Shown here piece by piece: positions 51,601 to 60,872 of a stretch of DNA of 64,000 nt. The notes beneath the pieces were generated by a model. The model did no database searches. It was given only the letters and a program-made list of their open reading frames with translations, and was not told the origin of the DNA. The stretch is from Fusicatenibacter saccharivorans (GTDB lineage: Bacteria; Bacillota; Clostridia; Lachnospirales; Lachnospiraceae): NCBI RefSeq assembly GCF_027667425.1, contig NZ_JAQEGR010000007.1:124001-188000 (forward strand). Reading direction: 5' to 3'. Position 1 is the stretch's first letter; each line of letters opens with the position of its first letter. Made by a program: the position numbers and the translations under genes.

Positions 51601-53199
51601 TCGTGCCATTACAGCGAGTTCGATTCGCCGCGCGTCAAAGAGTACGTCGGCCGTGCCGGATGCGATATGCCGGACGCCGTCTGCCCGAACTGTGGCAAGC
51701 CGCTGAAAAAAGCGGGATTTGATATTCCGTTCGAGACGTTCCTTGGATTCAAGGGAAACAAAGAGCCGGATATCGACCTGAACTTCTCCGGTGATTACCA
51801 GAGTAAGGCGCACAAATACACAGAGGTTATTTTCGGCGCCGGTCAGACGTTCCGTGCGGGAACCATCGGTACGCTGGCGGATAAAACAGCGTTCGGTTAC
51901 GTGAAGAACTATTACGAAGAGCGTGGCCAGCACAAACGGAACTGCGAGATCGACCGTATCGTGGAAGGATGCACCGGCATCCGCCGTACCACCGGCCAGC
52001 ACCCGGGCGGTATCATCGTTCTGCCGTTCGGTGAGGATATCAACTCCTTCACCCCGGTGCAGCATCCGGCGAACGATATGACAACCGACATCATTACGAC
52101 CCATTTCGATTACCACTCCATTGATGCCAACCTCTTAAAGCTCGACATTCTCGGACACGATGATCCGACCATGATCCGTATGCTCGAGGATATCACGCAC
52201 CTTGATGCGCAGACGATTCCGCTCGATAACCCGGAGGTCATGTCGCTGTTCAAGAGCACCGAGGCGCTTGGCATCAAGCCGGAGGACATCGGCGGCTGCC
52301 CGCTTGGATGTCTTGGCGTGCCGGAGTTCGGTACCGATTTCGTTATCCAGATGCTTCTGGACACGAAGCCGCAGTCGTTCTCTGACCTGATCCGTATCTC
52401 CGGTCTGTCGCACGGAACCGACGTATGGCTCGGCAATGCGCAGACCCTGATCGAGGAGGGCAAGGCGACGATTTCCACCGCCATCTGTACCCGGGACGAT
52501 ATCATGATCTACCTGATCGACAAGGGACTCGAAAGTGAGCTTTCCTTTACGATCATGGAGAGTGTGCGAAAAGGAAAGGGCTTAAAACCGGAGTGGGAAG
52601 AGGAGATGAAGGCCCACGATGTGCCGGACTGGTACATCTGGTCATGTAAAAAGATCAAGTACATGTTCCCGAAAGCCCACGCGGCGGCGTACGTCATGAT
52701 GGCGTACCGCATCGCTTACTATAAAATTTTCTATCCGCTGGCGTACTATGCGGCGTACTTCTCCATTCGTGCGTCCGCATTTTCCTACGAGCTCATGTGC
52801 ATGGGACGCGACCGGCTGGAATATTATATGAAAGATTACGAAAAACGGAAAGACACGCTGACTCAGAAGGAGCAGGCAACCGTCAAGGATATGAAGATTG
52901 TCCAGGAAATGTACGCCCGCGGCTTCGATTTCGTGCCGGTGGACCTCTATAAGGCACAGGCGCACCGCTTCCAGGTCTACGATGACAAACATCTGATGCC
53001 GGCGCTCGACTCGATCGAGGGTCTGGGCGACAAGGCGGCCGACGCCGTTGTCCTTGCGGCACGAAACGGAAAATTCCTCTCGAAAGATGATTTCCGCGAC
53101 CGCACCAAGGTCAGCAAGACGATTATCGACTTTATGGCGGACCTCGGTGTCTTCGGAGATCTGCCCGAAAGCAACCAGTTTTCGCTGTTCGACTATTAA
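48610..53199 (+). CDS. polC: DNA polymerase III, PolC type
   Basis: A 1529-residue replicative polymerase. In order: an N-terminal domain (1-210), a Lys/Ala/Gly-rich linker (about 205-270), an OB-fold (about 285-370), the first PHP part (VELHCHTKMSDMDGVTDA), the inserted 3'-5' exonuclease with FDIETTGF, AHNASFDMSF and HHRAVDDA, the rest of PHP (VATCDVHF), and the palm and fingers with GSRGSVGSSFVATM and KEPDIDLNFSGD, ending QFSLFDY, a clamp-binding type end. All catalytic motifs look intact. The start has GCAGGAATAGGA upstream. It is co-transcribed with ispG. Confidence 0.95.
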   Translation: MEKQFQEVFPDLRIEGGMAELLDTVEVSRVSINKKKDLLRIYVVSHQWIHKKYIYQLERQIEEQLFSNVPLRVKIIERFYLSRQYTPENFLEVYRPSILLELKNHSVFLNHLFSTAEITFPETNKMHLVLVDSVVAKEREEELVHILEKIFCERCGFDLIVETEMRKPEGESRAMRNSELRIREEVRHVLAHTHYGEMLGEKEQNRMEEQAEAAGEQPKAAAAAKDGEAKKEKAADGGRGKGFSGGGRGSFKKGKGSFGRNADNQPRKSSNPDVLYGRDFEDESVEILKIGDEIGDVVIRGRVQSVDMREIRNERTIFMFTITDFTDTIGVKIFVQNAEVPELKDAIKKGAFIKVKGKTTVDAFDHDLTVMSVWGIKKITDFRTGRQDTSPVKRVELHCHTKMSDMDGVTDAARLVQRAYEWGHPAIAITDHGVVQSFPEANHAIEAIDGAYRKKYQAEHPDATKDELKKVSAPFKVIYGMEAYLVDDLKDIVVNSKGQDIHGSYVVFDIETTGFSPVVNKIIEIGAVRVENGAIVDKFSTFVNPKVPIPFRIENLTGINDNMVLDAPDIETVLPKFLEFSEGAVMVAHNASFDMSFIEHNCVLQGIEREFTTADTVAMARFLLPGLNRFKLDTVAKAVGVSLENHHRAVDDAGCTAEIFVKFVKMLEERNILTLDDLNAQGKVSEEAVRKLPSYHAIILAKNETGRVNLYRLVSESHLKYYNRRPKLPKSVYLKYQDGLMIGSACEAGELYQAILRGEPDAAIARLVDFYDYLEIQPIGNNAFMIKKEDVSAVESEEDLKEINRRIVKLGEQFHKPVVATCDVHFMDPQDEIYRRIIMTGKGFDDADEQAPLFLRTTEEMLEEFSYLGSEKAEEVVITNPRKISDLVEKISPIRAGKFPPVIEDSDKTLRRICYDRAHEIYGEELPEIVSARLERELNSIISNGYAVMYIIAQKLVWKSNEDGYLVGSRGSVGSSFVATMAGITEVNPLSPHYYCESCHYSEFDSPRVKEYVGRAGCDMPDAVCPNCGKPLKKAGFDIPFETFLGFKGNKEPDIDLNFSGDYQSKAHKYTEVIFGAGQTFRAGTIGTLADKTAFGYVKNYYEERGQHKRNCEIDRIVEGCTGIRRTTGQHPGGIIVLPFGEDINSFTPVQHPANDMTTDIITTHFDYHSIDANLLKLDILGHDDPTMIRMLEDITHLDAQTIPLDNPEVMSLFKSTEALGIKPEDIGGCPLGCLGVPEFGTDFVIQMLLDTKPQSFSDLIRISGLSHGTDVWLGNAQTLIEEGKATISTAICTRDDIMIYLIDKGLESELSFTIMESVRKGKGLKPEWEEEMKAHDVPDWYIWSCKKIKYMFPKAHAAAYVMMAYRIAYYKIFYPLAYYAAYFSIRASAFSYELMCMGRDRLEYYMKDYEKRKDTLTQKEQATVKDMKIVQEMYARGFDFVPVDLYKAQAHRFQVYDDKHLMPALDSIEGLGDKAADAVVLAARNGKFLSKDDFRDRTKVSKTIIDFMADLGVFGDLPESNQFSLFDY

Positions 53200-53218
53200 A
53201 AGGAGCGTCCCCTTTCCG

Positions 53219-53247
53219 TTGCAATCCCGTGCGTCTTGGGGTATAAT
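53219..53247 (+). promoter_or_regulatory. Promoter for the DUF5717 operon
   Basis: TTGCAA (53219-53224) and TATAAT (53242-53247) with a 17-base spacer, 53 bases before the TTG start at 53301. Confidence 0.65.
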
Positions 53248-53300
53248 CAGACGTTGTGGAAAAGAACGAAAACGATTTAGATAAAATAAGGTGAAAAACA

Positions 53301-56300
53301 TTGAGAAGAAGATTGGAACAACTGCTGAACGGCAGATTTGAATATGAGGTTCCCCATCTGCTGCTGTCCGAGACGGAGGTGGCCCTGACGCTGGACGAGG
53401 GGCAGAATTTCCGCGGAGAGCTGAATATCGGAGCGGAAGACGGGAGAAGAGTAAAAGGAATTGTGACCACAGATCATCAGAGAATCGTTCTGGCGAAAAA
53501 TCAGTTCCAGGGAACGGCGAGTACGATTGAGTACGGCGTGGATACCAGCGGATTAAAAGCAGGCGATGAAATCTGTGGAAACATCACCGTCAGCAGCAAT
53601 CTGGAGGAACGCTGCGTGCGGGTACACGTCTCGATTGCGGGAAAGACAATGAACATTTCCGGGCAGGAGATTCATTCCCTGGCAGATTTTGTGCATCTGG
53701 CAAGCCATGATTTCGGCGCAGCGTACCGCTTCTTTGTAAAAAAAGAGTTTGCACGTCTTCTTCAGAAAGAGGCACCGGGGCAGATGGCACTTTATCAGGG
53801 ACTGTCCCACAAGCCGGTGACATTTCAGCATCTGGAGGAATTTCTGGTTGCCCTCGGTCAGAAAGAGCCGGTGCTGCTTTCGGCGGAACAGCCGGAGAAA
53901 ACTGTGCTTACCGTGGACCAGCCGCGCAAGGAAACACTGTATCTGTATAAAAATACCTGGGGCTACGTCCGCATGGAAATCGAGGTGCAGGGAGACTTTC
54001 TGGAAGTGGAAAAGAAAGTCGTCACTTCAGAAGATTTCATCGGAAGCGTCTACGGTGTGGAATACATTATCCATCAGGAGAAAATCGGAAACGGCCGCCA
54101 TTACGGCAGAATTACGGTGCGTCAGGGAAAACAGGAGCTTCGCTTTGAACTGGAAGTGACAAACAGCGAAAAGCATGTGACCAGCAGGAAAAATACGGAG
54201 CGCGACCGTCAGATAACTGCCATCGCGCGCGGCTATCTCGATCTGGCAGTCCATAAACGCGACTACCGTACCTGGTATCAGGACACCTGGGAGGCCATCG
54301 AGCAGTTCGAAAAAGCCGGCGGAGACATGGCGTGGGTGACGCTGGGAAAAGCATGGCTGTACGAGAGCCATGAGGAAACCGGAAAAGCAAGAGAAACGCT
54401 TTCTTACGTAAAAGAGCATCAGGAACTGCTGGACACCGCGGAGAAAAAAGGAGCGTACCTGTATCTGGCATGGAAGCTGAAAATGGAAGTGGGCCATACC
54501 GGGCTGGTATCACGCCTTGGAACACTGATGCGGCAGGAGAGTGCAAGCTATTTTCTGTTAAAGCTTGCCATTGATGCCGACGATTCCTGGCAGCAGTCGC
54601 TGACCCGTCAGCTCTACGCGATGGAACTTTGCTATGAGTGCGGGTGCAAGAGCCCGCTTCTGTATCTGGATGCGGCACAGCTCTATCTCCGCCAGGAGGG
54701 ACAGCTCCGCCGGATTTCGCCGTTCACCGTTCAGGTGCTGAAATTTGCGCAGAAAGAAGGCATTTTAAGCGGGGAACTGTTAAAACGGGCCGCTTATCTT
54801 ACAGAGACGATGAAAACGTTCGATGAGAATGTCTATCAGATTCTGACTGCGGGCTATGAGCGTTTTCCATCCGATGAAGTGCTCGAAGCCATCTGCAAAC
54901 TGGTGATGAAGGGCCGCCCGGTGCGGAAGGAATATTTCCCGTGGTATGCAAAAGCCGTGGAGCGGAACATCCGCATCACGCGCCTGTACGAGTACTATAT
55001 CGAAACGATGGATGCGTCGTTCGACGAGGTCCTTCCGCAGGTCATCCGGATGTATTTCTCCTACAGCAACACACTGGCAGGCCAGAAGAAAGCGCTGATC
55101 TACGCCAACGTGATCAAAAACCGCGAAAAAGACCGCCATACATTCCAGAGCTACCGCCCGGCGATGGAGGTTTTCACGGCAAGACAGATCCAGAAAGGCC
55201 GCATGAACCGCGAATACGCCGCACTGTACCGGACTTTTCTGAAAAAACCGGAAGATCCCGACAGCGCAAAAGCGATCGCAAATGTGCTGTTTACCCATCA
55301 TGTAACGTGTGAAAATCCGAAAATCACGCGTGTGATCGTCTGCCATCCGGCGATGGCAGGCGAAACGTCCTATCCGATGACGGAACGGGGTGCTTATATC
55401 CGTCTGTACGGCAAAAAAGCGCGGATTCTTCTCGAAGATGAGCAGCGCAGAAGATATGCGGTGACAGAAACCTGCCGCGTAGAGCCATTATTTACGGATG
55501 AAGAGCTTGCCTGTGCCTGCGGCGGTTTTGCCATTGAAAATCCGGGTCTGCTGCTGCACCTGTGCGGGGAGCAGGAAGAGGAGATGCAGCTTACCGCAGA
55601 AAATCTTGCTTGGTATCAGCAGGCAGCGCGCACGAGCGCATTTTCCAGTGCTTACCGGAAAACAGTGCGTCAGAAACTGCTGGAATACTATCTTGCCCAT
55701 CCGGATGAGCGTGAGACCGAGGCAGCTGTTGCAGAGCTGGAGGACAGCGCTTACGCAAAGGTGGACCGTATTTCTACGATCGAGCTTCTGGTACGCTACG
55801 GCTGTTACAGCCGCGCCTTTGCCCTGACGGATCGGTACGGCTACGAAAAGATCCCGGTGTCGTGTCTCTTCCGTCTGGCGCATGCGATGATTCTGGAAAA
55901 AGAGTTTACAGAGGACGAGGAGCTTCTCTATCTGGCATCCTACGTGGTAAAACAGGGCATCTACGATGAAATTGTATTGTGCTATCTGAGAGATTATTTC
56001 ACCGGTTCTATTGAGGATATGTGCAGTTTATGGGATAAAATCCGCGGCTTCCAGATGGAGAGCGACAAGCTGGAGGAGCGCATTCTGACCTGGTCCGTCT
56101 TTGTGCGCAGCCACCCGAAGTGGGAGCAGGAAATGCTGGAGAGCTACATCCGCCAGAGCGGAAAAGAGCATGTCATTCTGGCATACCTGACGTATCTTGC
56201 GATCGGCTATTTTATGGACGGAAAACCGCTTTCGGATCAGATGTTTGACTACTTGGACCGCGCCTGGAAACAGGGTTGGGAGCTGGACGAGATCTGCCGT

Positions 56301-56876
56301 TTTGCGATGCTGAAACATCTTTCCACGAAGCCGCAGCTTTCTGAGGAGGAAGAAAAAGAGGCGCATACCCTGCTTCTGGCGTTTACGAAACAGGGACTCC
56401 GCTTTGCCTTCTACAAGGATCTGCCGGAGCACCTGACCGAAGGCTTCCAGATCGGCGACCGCATGTTCATCGAGGAGCGCCAGAGAGCGGAGGCAAAGGT
56501 GACGATTCATTACCGGACAAACGCCGAAGAAACATGGAAGAGCGAACCGATGCGCAATATGTATCAGGGCATTTTTGTGAAAGAGTTTCTGCTGTTCTAC
56601 GGCGAGAAAATGGAGTATTACCTGACCTTTACGAACCGTCAGGGCGAGGGAAAAACAGAGGTGAAAACCGTCTCCATGACCGGCGAACCAAAAGCAGGAA
56701 AGACGCGGTACCAGCTTCTGAATCAGATGAAAGCAGCGCGCGCGGCAGGAGATTCGGAAAAAGCAGAAGAAGCATTCCAAAAGTATCTGCAGCAGGAGGC
56801 TCTGGTTCGGAACTGTTTTGCACTTGTGGATGAAAAGAAGCAGCAGGAGGATACGACATGGAACAGAAAAATTTAA
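53301..56876 (+). CDS. DUF5717-family large protein
   Basis: A 1191-residue protein of unknown function beginning at TTG, with AAGGTG seven bases upstream. The N-terminal third (about 1-300) is beta-rich and looks like Ig-like or adhesin-type folds; the middle (about 310-900) is helical, with TPR-like stretches (for example WVTLGKAWLYESHEETGKAR); the C-terminal part (about 1000-1130) ends in a beta-rich region with YYLTFTNRQGEG. No signal peptide or transmembrane segment is seen. I place it in DUF5717, found in Lachnospiraceae, from memory of the pattern. It overlaps the next gene by 19 bases, so they are tightly coupled. Confidence 0.7.
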   Translation: MRRRLEQLLNGRFEYEVPHLLLSETEVALTLDEGQNFRGELNIGAEDGRRVKGIVTTDHQRIVLAKNQFQGTASTIEYGVDTSGLKAGDEICGNITVSSNLEERCVRVHVSIAGKTMNISGQEIHSLADFVHLASHDFGAAYRFFVKKEFARLLQKEAPGQMALYQGLSHKPVTFQHLEEFLVALGQKEPVLLSAEQPEKTVLTVDQPRKETLYLYKNTWGYVRMEIEVQGDFLEVEKKVVTSEDFIGSVYGVEYIIHQEKIGNGRHYGRITVRQGKQELRFELEVTNSEKHVTSRKNTERDRQITAIARGYLDLAVHKRDYRTWYQDTWEAIEQFEKAGGDMAWVTLGKAWLYESHEETGKARETLSYVKEHQELLDTAEKKGAYLYLAWKLKMEVGHTGLVSRLGTLMRQESASYFLLKLAIDADDSWQQSLTRQLYAMELCYECGCKSPLLYLDAAQLYLRQEGQLRRISPFTVQVLKFAQKEGILSGELLKRAAYLTETMKTFDENVYQILTAGYERFPSDEVLEAICKLVMKGRPVRKEYFPWYAKAVERNIRITRLYEYYIETMDASFDEVLPQVIRMYFSYSNTLAGQKKALIYANVIKNREKDRHTFQSYRPAMEVFTARQIQKGRMNREYAALYRTFLKKPEDPDSAKAIANVLFTHHVTCENPKITRVIVCHPAMAGETSYPMTERGAYIRLYGKKARILLEDEQRRRYAVTETCRVEPLFTDEELACACGGFAIENPGLLLHLCGEQEEEMQLTAENLAWYQQAARTSAFSSAYRKTVRQKLLEYYLAHPDERETEAAVAELEDSAYAKVDRISTIELLVRYGCYSRAFALTDRYGYEKIPVSCLFRLAHAMILEKEFTEDEELLYLASYVVKQGIYDEIVLCYLRDYFTGSIEDMCSLWDKIRGFQMESDKLEERILTWSVFVRSHPKWEQEMLESYIRQSGKEHVILAYLTYLAIGYFMDGKPLSDQMFDYLDRAWKQGWELDEICRFAMLKHLSTKPQLSEEEEKEAHTLLLAFTKQGLRFAFYKDLPEHLTEGFQIGDRMFIEERQRAEAKVTIHYRTNAEETWKSEPMRNMYQGIFVKEFLLFYGEKMEYYLTFTNRQGEGKTEVKTVSMTGEPKAGKTRYQLLNQMKAARAAGDSEKAEEAFQKYLQQEALVRNCFALVDEKKQQEDTTWNRKI

Positions 56877-58105
56877 TTTTAGGATTTGATTTTGGAGAGA
56901 AATATTCCCAGTTCTGCTGCTATGACAGGGGAACCCATACGGCCGTCTCCATCCCGGTAAAAGAAGGAGAAGAGGCGGTGGAATTTCCGACCGCCATTGC
57001 CAAAAAACGGAATGAGGAAACGTGGAAAACAGGACCGGATGCAGAAAAATCTGCTCACGCGGGAAACGGCATCTGGCTGGACAATCTGTACGAGATCTGC
57101 ATGGGATCCCGCATCTGCCAGATCGAAAACCGGGATTACACGCCGGGAGAGGTCCTTGGCACGTTCCTTCGCGAAGCACTGAAGATGATCGGCATCGAGC
57201 GCCCGGACCAGCAGATCCAGGCGATGATGATCACCACGGGCCATCTGACCCGTCCATTTGTGGAAAATGTGCGTGAAGCATACAAGATAATCGGACTGCC
57301 GCGCGGCAGAGCCTACCTGCAGGAGCATGACGAGAGCTTTTACTGCCATGTGCTGAACCAGAAGCCGGAGCTCTGGAGCCGTAAAGTCGGTCTGTTTTTC
57401 CTGAAAGATGAGGAAGCATCGTTTTCTGAACTTTCCATCAGCCGTAAAACGAAGCCGGCAACTGTGACCGTAAAACGGGGGCCAAAAGCCGCACTTTCGA
57501 TCGAGCCGATGGAGCGCGACCGCGATTTCTGCCATCTGATGGGAGAAGCGATGGGGAATGAAATTTATTCCAGCGTATTTCTGGTGAGCGAGGAGTTCGA
57601 CCTTGCCTGGGCCGACAACTCTCTGCGTCAGTTAAAGAAAAACCAGAGAAGAATCTTCGGCGGAACGAACCTGTTTGCACAGGGCGCCTGCTTTTCCGCG
57701 CGCGAAAAAGTGGAGGAGCGCCGCTTAAAGGGCTATCTCTTCCTCGGAAATGACCTCGTGCGCTACAACATCGGCATGGAGATGACGATCAATGGTTCTC
57801 CGGCATACTATGCGCTGATTGCAGCCGGTGTGAACTGGTATGAAGCAGAAAAAGAATGTGAACTGATCCTCGACGGAACGGAGGAGCTGGAATTTGTTGT
57901 AAGCTCCATGGAAAGCGGAAAACGAAACCGCTATACCATGAAGCTGGACGGGCTGCCCAAACGGCCGCCGAAGACAACACGGATTCGTCTGCGTCTGGAG
58001 TATGATTCTCCGGTTACGTGTCAGATCACCGCAGAGGATTTAGGTTTTGGCGATATGTTCCCGGCAAGCCACAAAATCTGGCACGAGACGATGGGGGAGG
58101 TGTAA
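56858..58105 (+). CDS. DUF5716-family Hsp70/actin-like protein
   Basis: A 415-residue protein. The start ILGFDFGEKYSQFCCYDRG resembles the phosphate-1 loop of Hsp70 and actin-like ATPases, and the middle (MMITTGHLTRPFVENVREA and LQEHDESFYCHVLNQK) fits the corresponding activation and linker regions. The C-terminal 130 residues are beta-rich. Phosphate-2 and adenosine motifs are weak, so nucleotide binding is only probable. GGAGGA lies before the ATG, inside the end of the DUF5717 gene. It may act as a nucleotide-dependent partner of the large protein before it; the process is unknown. Confidence 0.7.
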   Translation: MEQKNLILGFDFGEKYSQFCCYDRGTHTAVSIPVKEGEEAVEFPTAIAKKRNEETWKTGPDAEKSAHAGNGIWLDNLYEICMGSRICQIENRDYTPGEVLGTFLREALKMIGIERPDQQIQAMMITTGHLTRPFVENVREAYKIIGLPRGRAYLQEHDESFYCHVLNQKPELWSRKVGLFFLKDEEASFSELSISRKTKPATVTVKRGPKAALSIEPMERDRDFCHLMGEAMGNEIYSSVFLVSEEFDLAWADNSLRQLKKNQRRIFGGTNLFAQGACFSAREKVEERRLKGYLFLGNDLVRYNIGMEMTINGSPAYYALIAAGVNWYEAEKECELILDGTEELEFVVSSMESGKRNRYTMKLDGLPKRPPKTTRIRLRLEYDSPVTCQITAEDLGFGDMFPASHKIWHETMGEV

Positions 58106-58108
58106 ACG

Positions 58109-58885
58109 ATGAGCGGTTATATTTTATGTCAGGTCAAACGGGCGAAAAATCCGTATTATATTTCCAACATCAGCACAAATATTTATTCCATCGAGGAACT
58201 GTGTTATTATCTGTACCACAACATCTATCTGCTGGACGAGACCATCATTAACGAGCAGCTGCTGGTGTGGATGAAAGAAGAACTCCACTTAAGAAGACTG
58301 TACCAGCGTCTCTACGTCCTTCTGGAGGAGAAAAAGAACATCGGTGAGTTTATCCTGCCGATCTTCAAGGAGATCAATTATCTTTCCCACGATCAGTTCC
58401 GTGAGATGAATGAGCGCCTGAAACGGTTCGAGGAGCAGCCGGAGATTGTGCGGAAAAAAATCAAGGGAGACTACCTTGTTGACCACGAAAAATATATCAA
58501 TGCGATCCAGGTTTACCAGGAAACGCTGAAAGATACCGAGGAAAACGAAACCAACATGGGAAGCCAGTTCACCGGAAGTATTTACAACAACATGGGCTGT
58601 GCCTACGCAAGTCTGTTCCAGATGAATGAAGCACTTACGTGCTTTCAGAAAGCAAATGAAGAGCTGCACACGAAAGCATCGTTAAAGAGCTGGCTGTTTG
58701 CGGTCTACATGAGCAAAGGACAGGACGCCTATGAGCAGATGTGCACCGAGCGGAAAGTGGATGCCGAGACGAGACGGGAGATGGACCGCCAGATCACCGA
58801 GGCAATGCATGTCGAGCTCCCGCGCGATCTGGACGAAGCTCTTGCGGCGTGGACACGGGAATATCATAAAAATACCGGACTTTGA
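58109..58885 (+). CDS. TPR-like helical protein, third gene of the DUF5717 operon
   Basis: A 258-residue soluble protein starting three bases after the DUF5716 stop, with GGGGAGG upstream. It begins MSGYILCQVKRAKNPYYISN and contains helical repeats with a TPR-like pair at about residues 135-200 (NAIQVYQETLKD and YNNMGCAYASLFQMNEALTC). I do not recognise a named family. The close spacing and fixed order suggest it works with the two preceding proteins. No terminator is visible before the trp promoter downstream. Confidence 0.7.
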   Translation: MSGYILCQVKRAKNPYYISNISTNIYSIEELCYYLYHNIYLLDETIINEQLLVWMKEELHLRRLYQRLYVLLEEKKNIGEFILPIFKEINYLSHDQFREMNERLKRFEEQPEIVRKKIKGDYLVDHEKYINAIQVYQETLKDTEENETNMGSQFTGSIYNNMGCAYASLFQMNEALTCFQKANEELHTKASLKSWLFAVYMSKGQDAYEQMCTERKVDAETRREMDRQITEAMHVELPRDLDEALAAWTREYHKNTGL

Positions 58886-58907
58886 ACAAAAAGAACAAAA
58901 AAATTAC

Positions 58908-58936
58908 TTGACAGCAAAAAAGAATGGAACTATAAT
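58908..58936 (+). promoter_or_regulatory. Promoter of the trp operon
   Basis: TTGACA (58908-58913) and TATAAT (58931-58936) are exact consensus boxes with a 17-base spacer, directly before the T-box leader. Confidence 0.85.
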
Positions 58937-58942
58937 ACAGCC

Positions 58943-59250
58943 CATAAGAAAAAAATAAATACTTCGAAACCGATGAAGTGGAGATAACGTTGGAAGCGCA
59001 CTCACAGAGAGCCCGGGCAGGTGGAAGCCGGACAGAAAGCGGATCAGCAAATGGACCACGGAGGGTACAGGGAAAAGCGGGAAACCGTCTGAGTATTCTG
59101 TAACGTGCAGGCATACGTTAGTTGCCAGGAATATGATCGTATTCTGCAGAGCGTGTGAGCAATCGCAAAACAAGGTGGCACCACGAGTATAAAAATATAC
59201 CCGCCCTTGGCAAAGAACAAAGTGATTCTTTGCCGGGGGCGGTTTTTTGT
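58943..59250 (+). promoter_or_regulatory. T-box riboswitch, tryptophan-specific, upstream of trpE
   Basis: The T-box AAGGTGGCACCACG lies at 59172-59185. TGG at 59052-59054 (in AAATGGACC) is the likely specifier codon. The terminator CCGCCC...GGGCGG with six Ts lies at 59200-59248. Uncharged tRNA-Trp would relieve termination and turn on trpEGDCFB. The leader fills the 435-base gap before trpE. Confidence 0.92.
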
Positions 59251-59321
59251 ATATCAGAAATTGGTTCTGAGGACCAGTGTTGATGACAGCCTTTGCAGAC
59301 ACAAGGAGAGGAGATAACAAG

Positions 59322-60872
59322 ATGAAACAGATGACGTTAGAAGAAATTTCAAAAGCAGCCGCATCGGGAGCTTTTCGGAAAATCCCGGTAAGCAGAGAAA
59401 TTTATTCGGATATCCGTACACCAGTAGAAACACTGAAAGTCCTGCAGGGCGTCAGCAGCCACTGCTACATGCTCGAAAGCGTGGAGGATAAAAAACAGTG
59501 GGGAAGATACACTTTTCTCGGCTACGATCCGTCGCTGGAACTCACCTGTGTCAACGGAAACCTGACAATCACCGCCGATGCGGCAGAGATGAAAAAAGTA
59601 GAAGATATTCCGGAAAGCCACGAAGAACAGCTTCCGACCGGACAGATCCGGCTGACCGCAAAGACAGCCCATCCGGGAGCCGTCATCAAAACCCTGATTG
59701 AGAAAAATAAAAGTCCGAAGATCGCGACACTGCCGACCTTCACCGGCGGCCTCGTCGGATACTTCTCTTACGATTACATCAAGTACAGCGAGCCGATCTT
59801 AAAGCTGGACGCAGAAGATCAGGAACATTTCAAAGATGTCGACCTGATGCTGTTCGATAAGGTCATCGCCTATGATAATTACCGTCAGAAAATCGTACTG
59901 ATGCTTAATATCGAAACCGAAAATCTCGAAGAAAATTACGAAAAAGCCGTACAGGAACTCGAAAAAATGGAAGAGCTGATCCGCTTCGGAAAACCGGCCG
60001 AGACGAAAGCCGGCCACCTGAAATCCGAGTTCCGCCCGCTCTTCAATGAGAAAGCGTACTGTGAGAAAGTCGAGCAGGTCAAACATTATATCCACGAGGG
60101 AGACCTCTTCCAGCTCGTTCTCTCCAACCGGCTCGAAGCTGATTTTGAGGGAAGCCTCCTCGATACGTACCGCGTTCTCCGCACGACGAATCCGTCGCCG
60201 TACATGTTCTACTTCTCGAGTGATGATGTCGAGATCGCCGGTGCATCCCCGGAAACTCTCGTAAAAGTCGAGGACGGAGAGGTCCGGACCTTCCCGCTTG
60301 CCGGAACGCGGCCGAGAGGAAAGAGCTATGAAGAAGACCAGCGGCTGGAAAAAGAACTCCTCGCCGATGAAAAAGAGCGTGCCGAGCACAACATGCTGGT
60401 TGATCTGGGAAGAAACGATCTCGGAAAGATCTGTGATTTCGGAACCGTGGAAGTAGAAAAATACATGTCAATCGAGCGTTACTCCCACGTCATGCACATC
60501 GGTTCCACTGTAAAAGGACAGCTTCGGAAAGACAAGACCGCAGTCGATGCCATCGATTCCATCGATTCCGTTCTCCCGGCCGGAACCCTCTCCGGTGCAC
60601 CAAAGCTCCGTGCCTGCCAGATCATCAACGAGCTGGAAAACAACAAGCGCGGCATTTACGGCGGTGCGATCGGCTATCTGGATTTCACCGGAAATATGGA
60701 CACCTGCATCGCAATCCGGCTTGCGTTTAAGAAAAACGGAAAAGTGTTCGTCCGCTCCGGCGCCGGCATTGTAGCCGACAGCGTACCGGAAAAAGAGCAT
60801 CAGGAATGCATCAACAAAGCAAAGGCCGTGATGGTCGCACTTGCAGAGGCAGAAGGAGGAAGCAACTTATGA
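59322..60872 (+). CDS. trpE: Anthranilate synthase component I
   Basis: About 516 residues. It forms anthranilate from chorismate using ammonia from TrpG. CYMLESVEDKKQWGRYTFLG near residue 47 carries the conserved LLES-like feedback-inhibition region. The catalytic part has EGDLFQLVLSNR, SPSPYMFYF-type NPSPYMFYF, GTRPRG, DLGRNDLGK, VLPAGTLSGAPK and RSGAGIVADS. The ATG at 59322 has AGGAGAGGAG upstream; a longer frame from 59277 is rejected. Its stop overlaps the trpG start (ATGA). Confidence 0.95.
   Translation: MKQMTLEEISKAAASGAFRKIPVSREIYSDIRTPVETLKVLQGVSSHCYMLESVEDKKQWGRYTFLGYDPSLELTCVNGNLTITADAAEMKKVEDIPESHEEQLPTGQIRLTAKTAHPGAVIKTLIEKNKSPKIATLPTFTGGLVGYFSYDYIKYSEPILKLDAEDQEHFKDVDLMLFDKVIAYDNYRQKIVLMLNIETENLEENYEKAVQELEKMEELIRFGKPAETKAGHLKSEFRPLFNEKAYCEKVEQVKHYIHEGDLFQLVLSNRLEADFEGSLLDTYRVLRTTNPSPYMFYFSSDDVEIAGASPETLVKVEDGEVRTFPLAGTRPRGKSYEEDQRLEKELLADEKERAEHNMLVDLGRNDLGKICDFGTVEVEKYMSIERYSHVMHIGSTVKGQLRKDKTAVDAIDSIDSVLPAGTLSGAPKLRACQIINELENNKRGIYGGAIGYLDFTGNMDTCIAIRLAFKKNGKVFVRSGAGIVADSVPEKEHQECINKAKAVMVALAEAEGGSNL

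Noticed and set aside
56028..57179. Open frame of 383 codons on the minus strand across the DUF5717/DUF5716 junction
   Set aside because: Antisense to two coupled genes with good start sites; the translation is Phe/Leu/Cys-rich without a family pattern.
58943..59250. tRNA-like or other small RNA gene before trpE
   Set aside because: The conserved T-box, TGG specifier and terminator explain the structure as a T-box leader.
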